From: Giardia muris
Lineage: Eukaryota > Fornicata > Diplomonadida > Hexamitidae
NCBI GenBank assembly: GCA_006247105.1
Contig: CM016925.1
Span: 1,488,001 to 1,552,000, forward strand
Length of the DNA: 64,000 bases
Reading direction: 5' to 3'
The translations under genes and the position numbers were made by a program. Positions within the stretch are counted from its first letter, which is position 1. Each line of letters starts with the position of its first letter. Below the pieces are notes generated by a model. That model saw only the letters and a list, made by a program, of their open reading frames with translations. It was not told the origin of the DNA and made no database searches. This document shows positions 51,011 through 60,188 of this stretch, one piece after another.

Positions 51011-51439
51011 ATGGTCACAATAGATCGTCGCCTTCTCATTCTATCCCTGCAGCTCCTACGCCACCTCACTTTGGATGTGGGCCTACAGATGGTGTGGTAC
51101 TTGCCAAGGAAGGCCCAAATCCGTAGTGGACACGCCCTGTTACATGCTCTTGTAGTATCTTCTTTCACTGCGCCAATATACCTCCTACTTCTTCAGAGGC
51201 CGCTTACGAGTAAGCTTCTTCTGCGGATCGTAGGTGCACAGGCCTTGGAACTTGTGACTCATACCATAATAGATGTCAGCAAGTCGTTATATCGACTCTC
51301 TCATAAGGATAAGTTGAAGAAGCCGTTCAATAATCTCCGGCTACAAGCCGTCGACCAATCGCTTCACATGCTCATCATTATACTTGGATGGCGTCTGGTG
51401 TGCGTATCTCTCAGTGATGAGAAGGAACAAAATGCCTGA
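51011..51439 (+). CDS. small membrane protein of unknown family (142 aa)
   Basis: Two hydrophobic segments are clear (about residues 44-62, HALVVSSFTAPIYLLLL, and 117-134, LHMLIIILGWRLVCVSL), with a weaker one at the N-terminus. Between them is a basic, helical stretch (SLYRLSHKDKLKKPFNNLR). No known motif is visible. Its last 8 bases overlap the start of the next gene (ATG at 51432). Confidence 0.55.
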   Translation: MVTIDRRLLILSLQLLRHLTLDVGLQMVWYLPRKAQIRSGHALLHALVVSSFTAPIYLLLLQRPLTSKLLLRIVGAQALELVTHTIIDVSKSLYRLSHKDKLKKPFNNLRLQAVDQSLHMLIIILGWRLVCVSLSDEKEQNA

Positions 51440-54400
51440 GACGTCCATTGTTCACGAATCCCTACAAGAGCTCACGGCAACCCTCGACCAGCATGCAACC
51501 ACACTTGCCCAGATCCTGGAGGTTCTCGGGGTCTTCGAGCAAGGCCTAGCTCGGCTCGATCCTGGACTTGCTGGCGTTTCGGACATCGCGAACATTGCCG
51601 GTGTCGAGACCGTTAACACCTTACTCCTTGAGAAGGAGGCGAAGGAGTACACACGCATGTCATCGCAACTGAAAGAGGCAATCGCGTTCATCATGAGCTT
51701 TGCTAACACGCCTGTCCCCAGCGTGGCAGATCGCAAGAAACTTGGTGCAAACATCCTTCAGCTTTTGCGGGCGAGAAAGTACATCTGCGAGGAGTATCGA
51801 ACATGCAGTGTAGATTATCTCCAACAAGTCGATACTTGCCTCCAGAACCTGCATCAGTGTTTAACTAAGCTATTAGGAAGTGAGGTGACAGCATACTATG
51901 ATCAAAGAAAGTCGTTTCAGACAATCATGGCGGAATTGTGTACAACCTCTCTCTATCTGCCCAGTCAGAAGTTCAAGACCCGTACCAACCTGGTCACAAC
52001 CCAGGCAGCAACGGCTCCTCTTCATTGTCAGCTCCATAGCATAGTTCGGATACACATGCACTCTTTCCTTCGGTTCGCCATCGAGACTCTTTCCCCCTTT
52101 CCCCTGATGCAGTTAGCGCAGTACTTCACACTTGGGACGGAGATGGATGCGATCGAAGAGGCGGAAAACGTTTTCTTGCAGAGGCAGACGCAAGGGGGTT
52201 TGAAGCCTGCCTTTAACGTGCTTTTCAACACCCTCAAGTCTTGTTATTCATCCCCGGACACGTTCAAGAACATGCTCCTTGTCTTTCTCAAGCATCGGGT
52301 CGCATTTCTCTTGACAGAGGTGGCATCAGTAGTCTCGGTCTCAGGGCATTTACAACTTCGCTCGGCGTCGGGGATAAAGACAGAACAGCCATACAATCTC
52401 CAAGCAAATGACTCCACAGCGCTCATCCTGGCTCTCTATGACTTTCTTCAAACAATCCCTGATAAGAATCGGATCGCCAATCATCGTGACCTCGCAGACT
52501 ATACGCTTCTAAACGATCATCCGCCTCGCGTTCAGCCCGAGCATGGCTCCGTCCTGAAGCCGGATGAGCGCTTTACCCCATTACAGAGCCTCCTGCACCA
52601 TACCTCTAAGTGTTTATATGCGGAGACTCTTGAAGAAAGGCAGAAGAAGATACACGCACACGATTCCGCAACGGGGGGCTCCTATGACAAGGTTCGTTAC
52701 ACTGCTGAGACGCATCCCTTCTTCTTCCTCCTAATGGCGGCCATGTCCGCCCTCCTTGAAGAACGTAGTCAACTGACCTCCCTCTTCCTCTCCCTCGTTT
52801 ACGAGCTGAGTGGGGACAAGATGGAGAGTGCGGGGTTAGCATCATCAACGAACAAGCTTTTTCTGGAGAGCACATGCCGCCTGGCTGACGCTTGTTACGG
52901 ATTTCTCGCCACCCCCATCATGCAATATGTGTGTCAGATCGGAATTAGTCTCATTACACCCGAGGCGGCCGAGGCGCATGTGTTCGAAACGTACGACATG
53001 CTCCAAGTCGTCCATACTTTGCTCCCGATTCTATTCTTGACAAATTGCACCGAGATCTTGAGTTATAGTATCGGAGGGCTCTCAATGAGCGACTCCCCGA
53101 GCTCAGCGGTGGCGCAAAAGCTTTCGATCGACCAGACCGTTTTTCGTGCGGGTTCTCCCTTTGTCAATGGCTTGGGTCTCAACGTTCGTCCCGGCCAGAC
53201 GGTTGATGTGGTTGACCAGCTAGATTATTCCATTCTCAGTGGGGATTCATTTGAGGCCTCATTCCGCTATCTTTCACCTTCCTATAGCGTGATTCGTAAT
53301 AGTCTCAACCAGTCAATCAATAGCGTCGTGGCCTTCAACGGTAGGTGCGATCCTCTTTTTGCAGACTTCGCCCGTTTTCTTCACAATAGAACCGACGCTC
53401 AATGCGGGATCCTTGAGCCTTTGCGACATGAGCTCCTCCTCCTTATTTCCTTACTTGCCAAGCAGTGTGATGCGAGCTCGACGCGGACGGGGATGAGCTA
53501 CCTCCAGATCAATACCCGGACGAACGATATCAACGTCCGAGAGGAGCTCCCGCGGATCCTAACCTACTTCGAGCAGCAGATGTCGTATAATCACGCCATC
53601 TCTTTGCTCCCCGGAATCATCTCGAGGGCAGGAGACGTCACTTACCTCTCCACCGCAGGGACGGCGAGCTCAGTCGGCCAACAGCACGAAATGTTCAATC
53701 TCAAAAAGAGATTCAATGGGGAGACGCGGTTCACTTGCGAGCCGCTGTATGATCAGAGCTTGGACTTCAAGCTTGAGGATTATCGGCTGCCCGAATCGCA
53801 CAAGAATGAGTTGACGGAGCTTCGGATCTACTATATGACGTGCCAGGTGCTCTATCAGCCCACCCTCCATAAGCTTCCGGCGCAGAACTACCTGTTTCGG
53901 ATTAATAACATGAATTATCTCTGCGAGGCAATCAGCCAGTCGACCCGCCCGATCTACGGCGCCGTCTCCTCCACCTACCGACACTTCCTTGACGATCAGC
54001 TAACCCTGTTGATCCAGAAGTATTGCGAGAAGGTTTGGATCCCCCTCGTCCGGATCCTTGACTTAAGTGGGTTTACACGAGACATCGAGCACGTCTATCA
54101 GAAGTGGTACGCTCGTGGAGAGGCTAGCGTGAGCAAGGCTTTCATGGCGGACCTTGAGACGCAGATAGGGGTTGCACGGGATGTGGAGAAGCAAGTGCTG
54201 GCCTATTTCGGCGGAGTCGGCGCAGAGTCGACCTTTGTGCCGACTGAGTCCATGATTGATGAGCCTCTCGACGAAACAATGCGTTTGGGAGTCAATCGCA
54301 ACCCATTGCTAATCAAGAGCAAACGATTACATGGGCGGCTGAGTTCAACGCTCCCGCGCCTTGAAAAGATGTTCGGGGTATTAATGGAACAACACGTGTC

Positions 54401-54590
54401 TTGTATCCTCATTTCCATCACCCTCCAGAACAAGCTCAGAGAAGCGATTACCCAATGTTTCCATAGCGTTCTAAAGGAATACTATGGTCTTTGCCAAATA
54501 TCGGCACAAGCGGCACAGTCCTACAAGTCATATGAGAGGCTCCTTCCAGATAACGTTTTGAAGGCCATTGGCACATTCTTTGCAGGCTAA
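51432..54590 (+). CDS. large helical protein, possible exocyst/tether subunit (1052 aa)
   Basis: The start at 51432 (AACAAAATG) is preferred over in-frame ATGs at 51384 and 51417 that lie deeper in the previous gene. The protein is helical throughout. The N-terminal 100 residues have heptad-like spacing as in vesicle-tether subunits. The C-terminal 65 residues (LQNKLREAITQCFHSVLKEYYGLCQ ... SYERLLPDNVLKAIGTFF) recall the Exo70 end, where L-R-x-x-L...Y-x-x-F is followed by Y-x-P-x-x-L/I-x-x-x-I-x-x-L-F. This is a weak, remembered resemblance; COG subunits are an alternative. Confidence 0.7.
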   Translation: MPETSIVHESLQELTATLDQHATTLAQILEVLGVFEQGLARLDPGLAGVSDIANIAGVETVNTLLLEKEAKEYTRMSSQLKEAIAFIMSFANTPVPSVADRKKLGANILQLLRARKYICEEYRTCSVDYLQQVDTCLQNLHQCLTKLLGSEVTAYYDQRKSFQTIMAELCTTSLYLPSQKFKTRTNLVTTQAATAPLHCQLHSIVRIHMHSFLRFAIETLSPFPLMQLAQYFTLGTEMDAIEEAENVFLQRQTQGGLKPAFNVLFNTLKSCYSSPDTFKNMLLVFLKHRVAFLLTEVASVVSVSGHLQLRSASGIKTEQPYNLQANDSTALILALYDFLQTIPDKNRIANHRDLADYTLLNDHPPRVQPEHGSVLKPDERFTPLQSLLHHTSKCLYAETLEERQKKIHAHDSATGGSYDKVRYTAETHPFFFLLMAAMSALLEERSQLTSLFLSLVYELSGDKMESAGLASSTNKLFLESTCRLADACYGFLATPIMQYVCQIGISLITPEAAEAHVFETYDMLQVVHTLLPILFLTNCTEILSYSIGGLSMSDSPSSAVAQKLSIDQTVFRAGSPFVNGLGLNVRPGQTVDVVDQLDYSILSGDSFEASFRYLSPSYSVIRNSLNQSINSVVAFNGRCDPLFADFARFLHNRTDAQCGILEPLRHELLLLISLLAKQCDASSTRTGMSYLQINTRTNDINVREELPRILTYFEQQMSYNHAISLLPGIISRAGDVTYLSTAGTASSVGQQHEMFNLKKRFNGETRFTCEPLYDQSLDFKLEDYRLPESHKNELTELRIYYMTCQVLYQPTLHKLPAQNYLFRINNMNYLCEAISQSTRPIYGAVSSTYRHFLDDQLTLLIQKYCEKVWIPLVRILDLSGFTRDIEHVYQKWYARGEASVSKAFMADLETQIGVARDVEKQVLAYFGGVGAESTFVPTESMIDEPLDETMRLGVNRNPLLIKSKRLHGRLSSTLPRLEKMFGVLMEQHVSCILISITLQNKLREAITQCFHSVLKEYYGLCQISAQAAQSYKSYERLLPDNVLKAIGTFFAG

Positions 54591-54599
54591 ATTAGCGTC

Positions 54600-56045
54600 T
54601 CAGATCAAGTCTTCAAGCACTCGGTCGTGCTGGGCGATAATAAAGGCGAAGTCTTCGGGAGGCATTGTCACCTCAAAGAGTTCATCTAATTGAGCGACAT
54701 CGACGTCAAGCTTCGAGCTCGTCTTGATATTGATCAAAGACTCGGCTAGACTACCACGGGACTTACCGAACCAGTTCTTCGCGATGGTACTTTGAGTGAC
54801 CTCTGAATCATTCTTTCCTTTTCCAAAGAGGCTAAGGATTTTATCCGCCTTTGAGGCGGTTAGATTCTTCCCAGCATCCATCGACTGAGCAAGCGTCGCC
54901 GCCTGTGTCGTTTCCGAGGGTTTGTCAGGAATCAGAGGGTGGATGTCGAAGCTAAGGTTGACTAGAGACACCCAGGGATGATCAAGAAGCTGCTCAACGT
55001 TGTAACGCTTCTCCGGGTCAATTTGAAGGCATTTGGAGAGGAAGTCGCGACCCTCTGCGGAGATGTTATCTGGGAGGTTAGGTGGTTCCGTGATTGTCGC
55101 GATATGGTACAAAAGGGCTGGAACCTGTTTGAATTGGAAGAATGGAGGGTATGTAGTGAACATCTCCATAACTAAGCAGCCAAGAGACCAGATATCAGCC
55201 TTGAAGATCTCATACAATGTCGACTTGACGCATTCCGGAGCTATCCAATAAGGAGAGCCTTTGATTCCAAGGTTATATCGTTTCGAGTTCTCCATGTTCG
55301 ACCCAGCTCCTTGACGTTGTCCCGCGGTTGCACGCCGTTCCAGCTCCGTCATTATTTCCTCTCGAGAAAGACGAGTAGCAGTACCGAAGTCGACAAGTTT
55401 GACTAGACCATCGCCACCTATCATAATGTTACTACACTTCAGGTCAAGGTGAGCGACGCTAAGGTTATGCATATGCTTGATGGCCTCAAGGATTTGTCTC
55501 GTATATCGTCTACAAAGGATTTCAGGGATACCGCGGAAGGATTTGGCCAGAGAGGTTAGGCTTCCACCGGCGATATAGTCCATGACGATGAGGAGCTTTG
55601 AGGCGTCATCGGAGACCTCGATGTCATAGATTTTGACTATATTGGGGTGGCGAAGGTTGACTAGGATCCTAGTCTCGGCATCGACGGCCTCAAGCATCTC
55701 GCGGTTACAGTTCTTTATCACCATCTCCTTGACCGCCAAGAGCTTCCCGGTTAGATGCTCAAGAGCCAGGTATACCTGTCCGAAGCTACCGTGGCCAATA
55801 ATTTTCCCTACGCTATATTTCAGGTGCCGTTGGCGTGGCTTCGGCGCAGTGAATTCCCGTTTGGAGTCCGTAAGTAATGTTCCATTGCCATCACCATATT
55901 CCTCGTATTGTTCTTGTGCAGCCTCATCGGAGACCCCCGGAAGGCTTGTCACCGCATTGGCGTCAAGCTGGGGTGGAAGTTCAGTCCCTCCAGCCACCGT
56001 GACCCCCTTCGGGGCATCCGTGGTTGATGACGCACCTGCACCCAT
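54600..56045 (-). CDS. STE/MAP3K-like protein kinase with N-myristoylation signal (481 aa)
   Basis: The N-terminus MGAGASS fits the N-myristoylation consensus (Gly2, Ser6). The kinase spans residues about 75-355: GHGSFGQV, LAVKEMV (lysine), the catalytic loop AHLDLKCSNIM (Asp kept, the usual Arg of HRD replaced by Leu), VDFGTA, and GSPYWIAPE. GSPYWMAPE-type and HxDLKCSN motifs are typical of MAP3K/STE11-type kinases. A 30-residue insert rich in Arg/Gln/Gly lies in the activation segment. A 100-residue C-terminal tail has no domain. It should be an active kinase held at membranes. Confidence 0.85.
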   Translation of the reverse strand: MGAGASSTTDAPKGVTVAGGTELPPQLDANAVTSLPGVSDEAAQEQYEEYGDGNGTLLTDSKREFTAPKPRQRHLKYSVGKIIGHGSFGQVYLALEHLTGKLLAVKEMVIKNCNREMLEAVDAETRILVNLRHPNIVKIYDIEVSDDASKLLIVMDYIAGGSLTSLAKSFRGIPEILCRRYTRQILEAIKHMHNLSVAHLDLKCSNIMIGGDGLVKLVDFGTATRLSREEIMTELERRATAGQRQGAGSNMENSKRYNLGIKGSPYWIAPECVKSTLYEIFKADIWSLGCLVMEMFTTYPPFFQFKQVPALLYHIATITEPPNLPDNISAEGRDFLSKCLQIDPEKRYNVEQLLDHPWVSLVNLSFDIHPLIPDKPSETTQAATLAQSMDAGKNLTASKADKILSLFGKGKNDSEVTQSTIAKNWFGKSRGSLAESLINIKTSSKLDVDVAQLDELFEVTMPPEDFAFIIAQHDRVLEDLI

Positions 56046-56093
56046 ATTGATATTGAGATTCTATGATGAGTGCTTTACACCAGATCCAGCCTC

Positions 56094-57188
56094 TTAAAGG
56101 AAGAAGCGCGTACGTGCGTGCTTATCCAGCTCCGCCTTGTAATAGAACTCGTATTCCTCATTGCGAATGTCATAGATCCCGACCTGAAGCCATTTCAGCT
56201 TCAACGTGAATTGGGGCCCAAGCTCATGCATCCTTGCGATCGTCTCGGAAGTGGGATCCCTCTTATCTCGAGGTTCGAAGGCATAGCGATACGCGCGAAA
56301 GAAGATGAAGTCTCGCTGGTTATGAAAGGTAACGACCTGGTGTGCCTTAAGAGACTCGTCCAAGGAGAAGAGTGATTGAAGTAGCCGTCCAACCCTTCGG
56401 CCAAGGCGGGTCCTGAAATTAGTAAGAACGACCTCCGGTGGATGGTCAGCTATAGGACGGCCGGAACCCACTAACTCCTTATGCGTGTACACGTTTGTCA
56501 TACGAAACCAAGCGGTAGGACCATTTGGCAGGGCCAAAACCATCATATGTGTCATTTGGCGCTGATCCTCATGAACGATGATCAAGGCCGTGTATTCTTC
56601 CTCGCTTAAGGCTTGTGACAGCTCACGGACGGAAAACTGTTCACGTGGGATGGATTTCATCACTCCTCCGGAGATATTGATCAGATCCTGTATAAACATC
56701 GTTGTCTTCTTCGACCTGGAGTCAATCGACGTCGTTATCGCAACCTTGGGGGTATAACTCCCATCGAAGTATGCTCCAAACTCATCAAGAGTTTCGGCAT
56801 GGATAAGCTCTTCCGCCACTTGGTCTTGAGTGTGCGCTATCATGGTCGGATCAGGTTCCCGCTTGGTTTCGAGGGTCTCCCGCGGCTTACGCTCATCGAT
56901 TCCAGTCTCATTCTCACGCTCAATGCGTTGACGTTTCAATTCCGCTTTAACCCTATGCTTCTGGGCACGTACCTCTGCATGAAGTCGTATGCGTTTGAGG
57001 CGGTTCTTAACACATCCAAGGTTATGTCGAAGATAATCTGATCCATGGAACTTCTCCTGTATCTCTTTGACCTCTTCAAGGATAGGCCGAGGTGGTCTCA
57101 TCCCGATGGGTTTATCGTGACCAAAGGGGTTATTATGTGGGGCACATGGCTTACTATTCCTAGGCTTTCTTGGAACGGTGGAAGACAT
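56094..57188 (-). CDS. RPF1: Brix-domain ribosome biogenesis factor RPF1 (364 aa)
   Basis: I place the start at 57188; a longer frame overlaps the divergent DTW gene. A basic helical N-terminus (residues about 20-115) precedes the Brix domain (about 145-350): TTSIDSRSKKTTMFIQDL, GPTAWFRMTNV, PPEVVLTNFRTRLGRRVGRLLQSLF, VVTFHNQRDFIFFRAYRYAFE, ELGPQFTLKLKWLQVG and the terminal RTRFFL. HNQRDFIFFR and LGP-x-FTLKL-x-WLQ single out RPF1 among Brix proteins. It works in 60S subunit assembly in the nucleolus. Confidence 0.9.
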   Translation of the reverse strand: MSSTVPRKPRNSKPCAPHNNPFGHDKPIGMRPPRPILEEVKEIQEKFHGSDYLRHNLGCVKNRLKRIRLHAEVRAQKHRVKAELKRQRIERENETGIDERKPRETLETKREPDPTMIAHTQDQVAEELIHAETLDEFGAYFDGSYTPKVAITTSIDSRSKKTTMFIQDLINISGGVMKSIPREQFSVRELSQALSEEEYTALIIVHEDQRQMTHMMVLALPNGPTAWFRMTNVYTHKELVGSGRPIADHPPEVVLTNFRTRLGRRVGRLLQSLFSLDESLKAHQVVTFHNQRDFIFFRAYRYAFEPRDKRDPTSETIARMHELGPQFTLKLKWLQVGIYDIRNEEYEFYYKAELDKHARTRFFL

Positions 57189-57207
57189 ACCCCCTTTTGG
57201 AATAATT
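57189..57207. promoter_or_regulatory. 19-bp head-to-head spacer/shared initiator
   Basis: ACCCCCTTTTGGAATAATT separates the RPF1 ATG (57188, minus) and the DTW gene ATG (57208, plus). AATAATT abuts the plus start. Confidence 0.45.
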
Positions 57208-57924
57208 ATGAATTTATTGGAATCATTGAGCCCAACAATACCTCCAACGCAGCTTCTAGAGATCCGCACGCGTGCTAAGTGTCCCAGGTGTGGGCTTCGA
57301 CAACAATGGTATTGTTACCATTGCCATGAGCTAACCAATGCGCCTCCTTTCCCAAAGGCTATACCTCCCTTACCAATAACCTTCCTTTGTTATGAAGGCG
57401 AACAGGTATCGAAGTCCTCGGTCCATGGGGTTGTTACTGGAGCCAGGGGTATTGATGTCCTTCGATTAGGGAAACAACCAGTTCCTCTTGAGCCTGGTGC
57501 CGTCCTTCTTATGGCCGGCCACGGTGCTAAAGAAGTGACGGAGGTTGAATGGATGAATGTCACACGCATATACGTCCTAGACTGCACCTGGAACCAAGTC
57601 GGTGGTTGTCTTTCTCGTCTTCCATCAGATCTTCTTCGTGTTCAAATCAGGAACCATAAGACCATCTTTTGGAGAGCTCATAAACAACGACTTGATTATT
57701 GTCTTTCGAGTGCGGAGGCTCTTTACTTCCTACTTTCCGAACTAGCTCAACTGGGGATGGAAACGAGGCATTTGGATAACCTATTGACCTTCTTCCTTGC
57801 ACAAGCCTTACTAGTGTATCAGAGTAGCAGGACGCTTAAGATTAGCTCAAGCGTCAGCGAACAAGCCTATGTTGCAGAGGTGATTGAGCGCCGTTGGGGT
57901 CTCACCTTAAAGCCGAATACTTAG
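57208..57924 (+). CDS. DTW-domain protein, DTWD1-like tRNA acp-transferase (238 aa)
   Basis: A zinc ribbon lies at residues about 23-38 (CPRCGLRQQWYCYHC), followed by LPITFLCYEGE. The signature YVLDCTWNQ (about 124-132) is the D-x-T-W motif, followed by RKT-like NHKTIFWR and LSSAEALYFLLSEL. This order matches DTWD1/DTWD2, SAM-dependent enzymes that add a 3-amino-3-carboxypropyl group to tRNA uridines. An earlier in-frame ATG at 57178 would overlap RPF1 coding sequence. The last 4 bases overlap the convergent Cdc25-like gene. Confidence 0.85.
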   Translation: MNLLESLSPTIPPTQLLEIRTRAKCPRCGLRQQWYCYHCHELTNAPPFPKAIPPLPITFLCYEGEQVSKSSVHGVVTGARGIDVLRLGKQPVPLEPGAVLLMAGHGAKEVTEVEWMNVTRIYVLDCTWNQVGGCLSRLPSDLLRVQIRNHKTIFWRAHKQRLDYCLSSAEALYFLLSELAQLGMETRHLDNLLTFFLAQALLVYQSSRTLKISSSVSEQAYVAEVIERRWGLTLKPNT

Positions 57925-58505
57925 TCCCATGTATCCAGTCTACTATCCGTGCGCGTATGCTTTCGTCTTTCGTCAATGAATCGGACGTCGGTCTCCGATA
58001 TATAGCCAAGAGGGTCGCAATAGGGAGTGTACTCCGTGTAGAAGGCAGAATATCCTCCATTAAGAACGAGGATATCATTGTTTGGAGCATTGGAATCATC
58101 TTGGAGCGTATGGCTAAGCGTTTGAGCGACATTAACGGACCGTCGGACCGAGTATTCGCAATACAGGATGACCTTCGCGTAGTCCAAGCAATCTACGCTT
58201 GCTAGGAGGTCGTCCACGGTCACACAATTGATCGCCCCACGAATATGACCTCCCTCGAACTCGTACGGCCAGCGGCAATCGACGAGCAGGACGGTGGGGT
58301 CCAACTCGATGCAGGGGTGCTCGTGGGAGTAGCATTTGATGAACTCATCCGCGGTTATAAATAATTGGTTGTCAAAGACAAGTGCTCGTTGTTTCGGGGT
58401 ATTCATGTTGGCATGCTGAGGGTAGCAGGCAGTCCCCAGGACGGAATGTAACCCATGATTCGTCTTATCCAACCGACGTGGTGTCGGTGGCGAGGATGAG
58501 TCCAT
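57921..58505 (-). CDS. Cdc25-like rhodanese-fold phosphatase (194 aa)
   Basis: The strand-loop LLVDCRWPYEFEGGHIRGAINC (about residues 70-91) is the Cdc25 signature (D-C/A-R-x-P-Y-E-F/Y-x-G-G-H-I-x-G-A-x-N). The active site reads YCEYSVRRS (about 114-122): the catalytic Cys and the C-x5-R loop are present, but the histidine of the usual H-C-E-F-S is Tyr. LNGGYSAFYTEYTPYCDP matches the Cdc25 C-terminal K-G-G-Y-x-x-F...Y-C-x-P. Cdc25 removes inhibitory phosphates from Cdk. The start at 58505 follows TTTATATATGGG; an ATG at 58622 in frame would add a Gly-rich 39-residue leader. Confidence 0.75.
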   Translation of the reverse strand: MDSSSPPTPRRLDKTNHGLHSVLGTACYPQHANMNTPKQRALVFDNQLFITADEFIKCYSHEHPCIELDPTVLLVDCRWPYEFEGGHIRGAINCVTVDDLLASVDCLDYAKVILYCEYSVRRSVNVAQTLSHTLQDDSNAPNNDILVLNGGYSAFYTEYTPYCDPLGYISETDVRFIDERRKHTRTDSRLDTWD

Positions 58506-58761
58506 GTGCCCATATATAAAGCCACCCCCTAAGCCGGGGCCGGTGAGGAATGTCTCACACTGTCCCTCATGGCCTCCCTCGTGGCCACCTGAGCCGAAGA
58601 ACGTCGGGGGCGTGCGGAACATCCTTCCGGGAACTCGCGGAACCAAATTTCATTGAACTCGATGTTGCTTGACTTTTGTACCTCAAATGAATGCCAGCAC
58701 AGTGTTCACAATCATCGGCGATTAGCAGCGTGGCGAGTGGCGGGTCGTGGGGCCATTCCGA

Positions 58762-60078
58762 CTAGAACGTCCCCTTCTTCGTATAGATCTCGTGAAGCTT
58801 ACTTCCAATGGGTAACGCGTAATGCCCGTCGGCGGCGTGATACACCGTCTCCGTCACTCTGGAGTTTCCTGCCGAGAAGGGTGAATCGGAACCGAAGGAG
58901 AAGGGTTCAGGACGCAATTGGGTGTCCATCTTCATTGGGCTAATAGGGAGACTGGAAGTGGTTGCAAACGTTGTGGTAGGAATCGCCGTGGGGCCTGTTC
59001 TGACGCCCCCCTCGCCCTCCGCAGCCTCGATCTCTCGGATGATATCTTCATACGTACGGTTCTCTAGGGTATACGTCGGGTTAGTACCTCGATGATCGGC
59101 ATGTACAACTATGGCAGGAGTAGTCGAACGTGAAGGTGGTAATGAGCTTTGACTTCTGATGCTCGTCGATGAGGAGCTACTTAATCCCTGGCTATGTAAC
59201 CCATCTCCCTCATCGGCGAGCAAGTCTGCAATATTCGGAAACCTATTCTGAAGCGCATACCACCGAGCGGTACGGTCCTTACAATCAAGGACTCCAAGCT
59301 CTAGCGGGGCAAGAAGCTGAGCTACCTCATAAAATCCGTTCATGGCCGCCACCATCAGAGCCGTAAGTCCCGGCCCGACGCGGCCAAGCATCTTTGTCTT
59401 CCGAGTCGTCTTCTCCCCCGCCTCGTCCGTCAACAACCGAGCACATCTGAGGCTATCAACGCGCGCCGCGATGATCAGGGCCGTCATTCCAGTCGCGCTC
59501 TTGTAGCCCATCTCCCTTTGAGCAAGGAGACGCGCACACTCGTGATGGCCATACCGAACTGCCCACATAAGAGCCGTCCATCCGTTGGTGGCGACTCTAC
59601 AGACCTCGCTCAAGTGAAGGAGCGCCACGATCTCCGTCGCTCCGCGAGAGGCAGCGATCATGAGAGCGGTCATCCCCGCGGGCATCTTGAACGGAAACGT
59701 CACCCCCTTCTCCGTCTGGATCCCAGCCTCCCTATCCATGAGAAGGACGGCCGCCTCGACGTTATTGTTGTATGCCGCATACATCAGAGCGGTCAAACCC
59801 TCGTCCGTCTTAAGTTGCGCCTCGACGCCCACCAAGGCCTCTACACAGTCCATGAACCCGAGCTCGATGGCTTGCATGAGCGCTGTGCGTCCGTCAGGGA
59901 GCTGCATGCCCCCTTCCTTCTCGGCAAGGAGGCAGACACAATCTGTGTGCCCGTAGCGCACTGCATACATTAGGGCTGTCGCCTCTGAGGGTCCGCGTTT
60001 CCCTGCCTCGTCGAGGTGCTCCACAACCCCTTGGGCGTCCCCCTTCTTCGCAGCAAGCATGAGGTTTGTCGCGGACAT
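58762..60078 (-). CDS. ankyrin repeat protein (438 aa)
   Basis: Residues 1-275 contain about eight ankyrin repeats of the Giardia type (NLMLAAKKGD, TALMYAVRYGH, TALMQAIELGF, TALMYAAYNN, TALMIAASRGA, TALMWAVRYGH, TALIIAARVDS, TALMVAAMNGF). After the last repeat comes DCKDRTARWYAL, the same end-cap as in other ankyrin proteins of this window (SNGHTARWYA, SKRRPALWYA). Residues 290-438 are Ser/Thr/Pro-rich and look disordered. No kinase or RING is present. The upstream 58506-58761 segment holds no gene that I can support. Confidence 0.88.
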   Translation of the reverse strand: MSATNLMLAAKKGDAQGVVEHLDEAGKRGPSEATALMYAVRYGHTDCVCLLAEKEGGMQLPDGRTALMQAIELGFMDCVEALVGVEAQLKTDEGLTALMYAAYNNNVEAAVLLMDREAGIQTEKGVTFPFKMPAGMTALMIAASRGATEIVALLHLSEVCRVATNGWTALMWAVRYGHHECARLLAQREMGYKSATGMTALIIAARVDSLRCARLLTDEAGEKTTRKTKMLGRVGPGLTALMVAAMNGFYEVAQLLAPLELGVLDCKDRTARWYALQNRFPNIADLLADEGDGLHSQGLSSSSSTSIRSQSSLPPSRSTTPAIVVHADHRGTNPTYTLENRTYEDIIREIEAAEGEGGVRTGPTAIPTTTFATTSSLPISPMKMDTQLRPEPFSFGSDSPFSAGNSRVTETVYHAADGHYALPIGSKLHEIYTKKGTF

Positions 60079-60188
60079 TTGTAACCCGTTTTTTTACCCT
60101 CAGCTAAGGCCTTCTCTCTTGTTTATGGGAGAGTGCATAGAGGTGAAGGCCCTCCAAGGCGCACGGGGCTCCCCGAAGCGCCCGGGGC

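Noticed and set aside
58506..58646. Longer N-terminus for the Cdc25-like protein beginning at 58646
   Set aside because: The codon at 58646 is TTG. An ATG at 58622 remains possible, but the AT-rich TTTATATATGGG lies before 58505.
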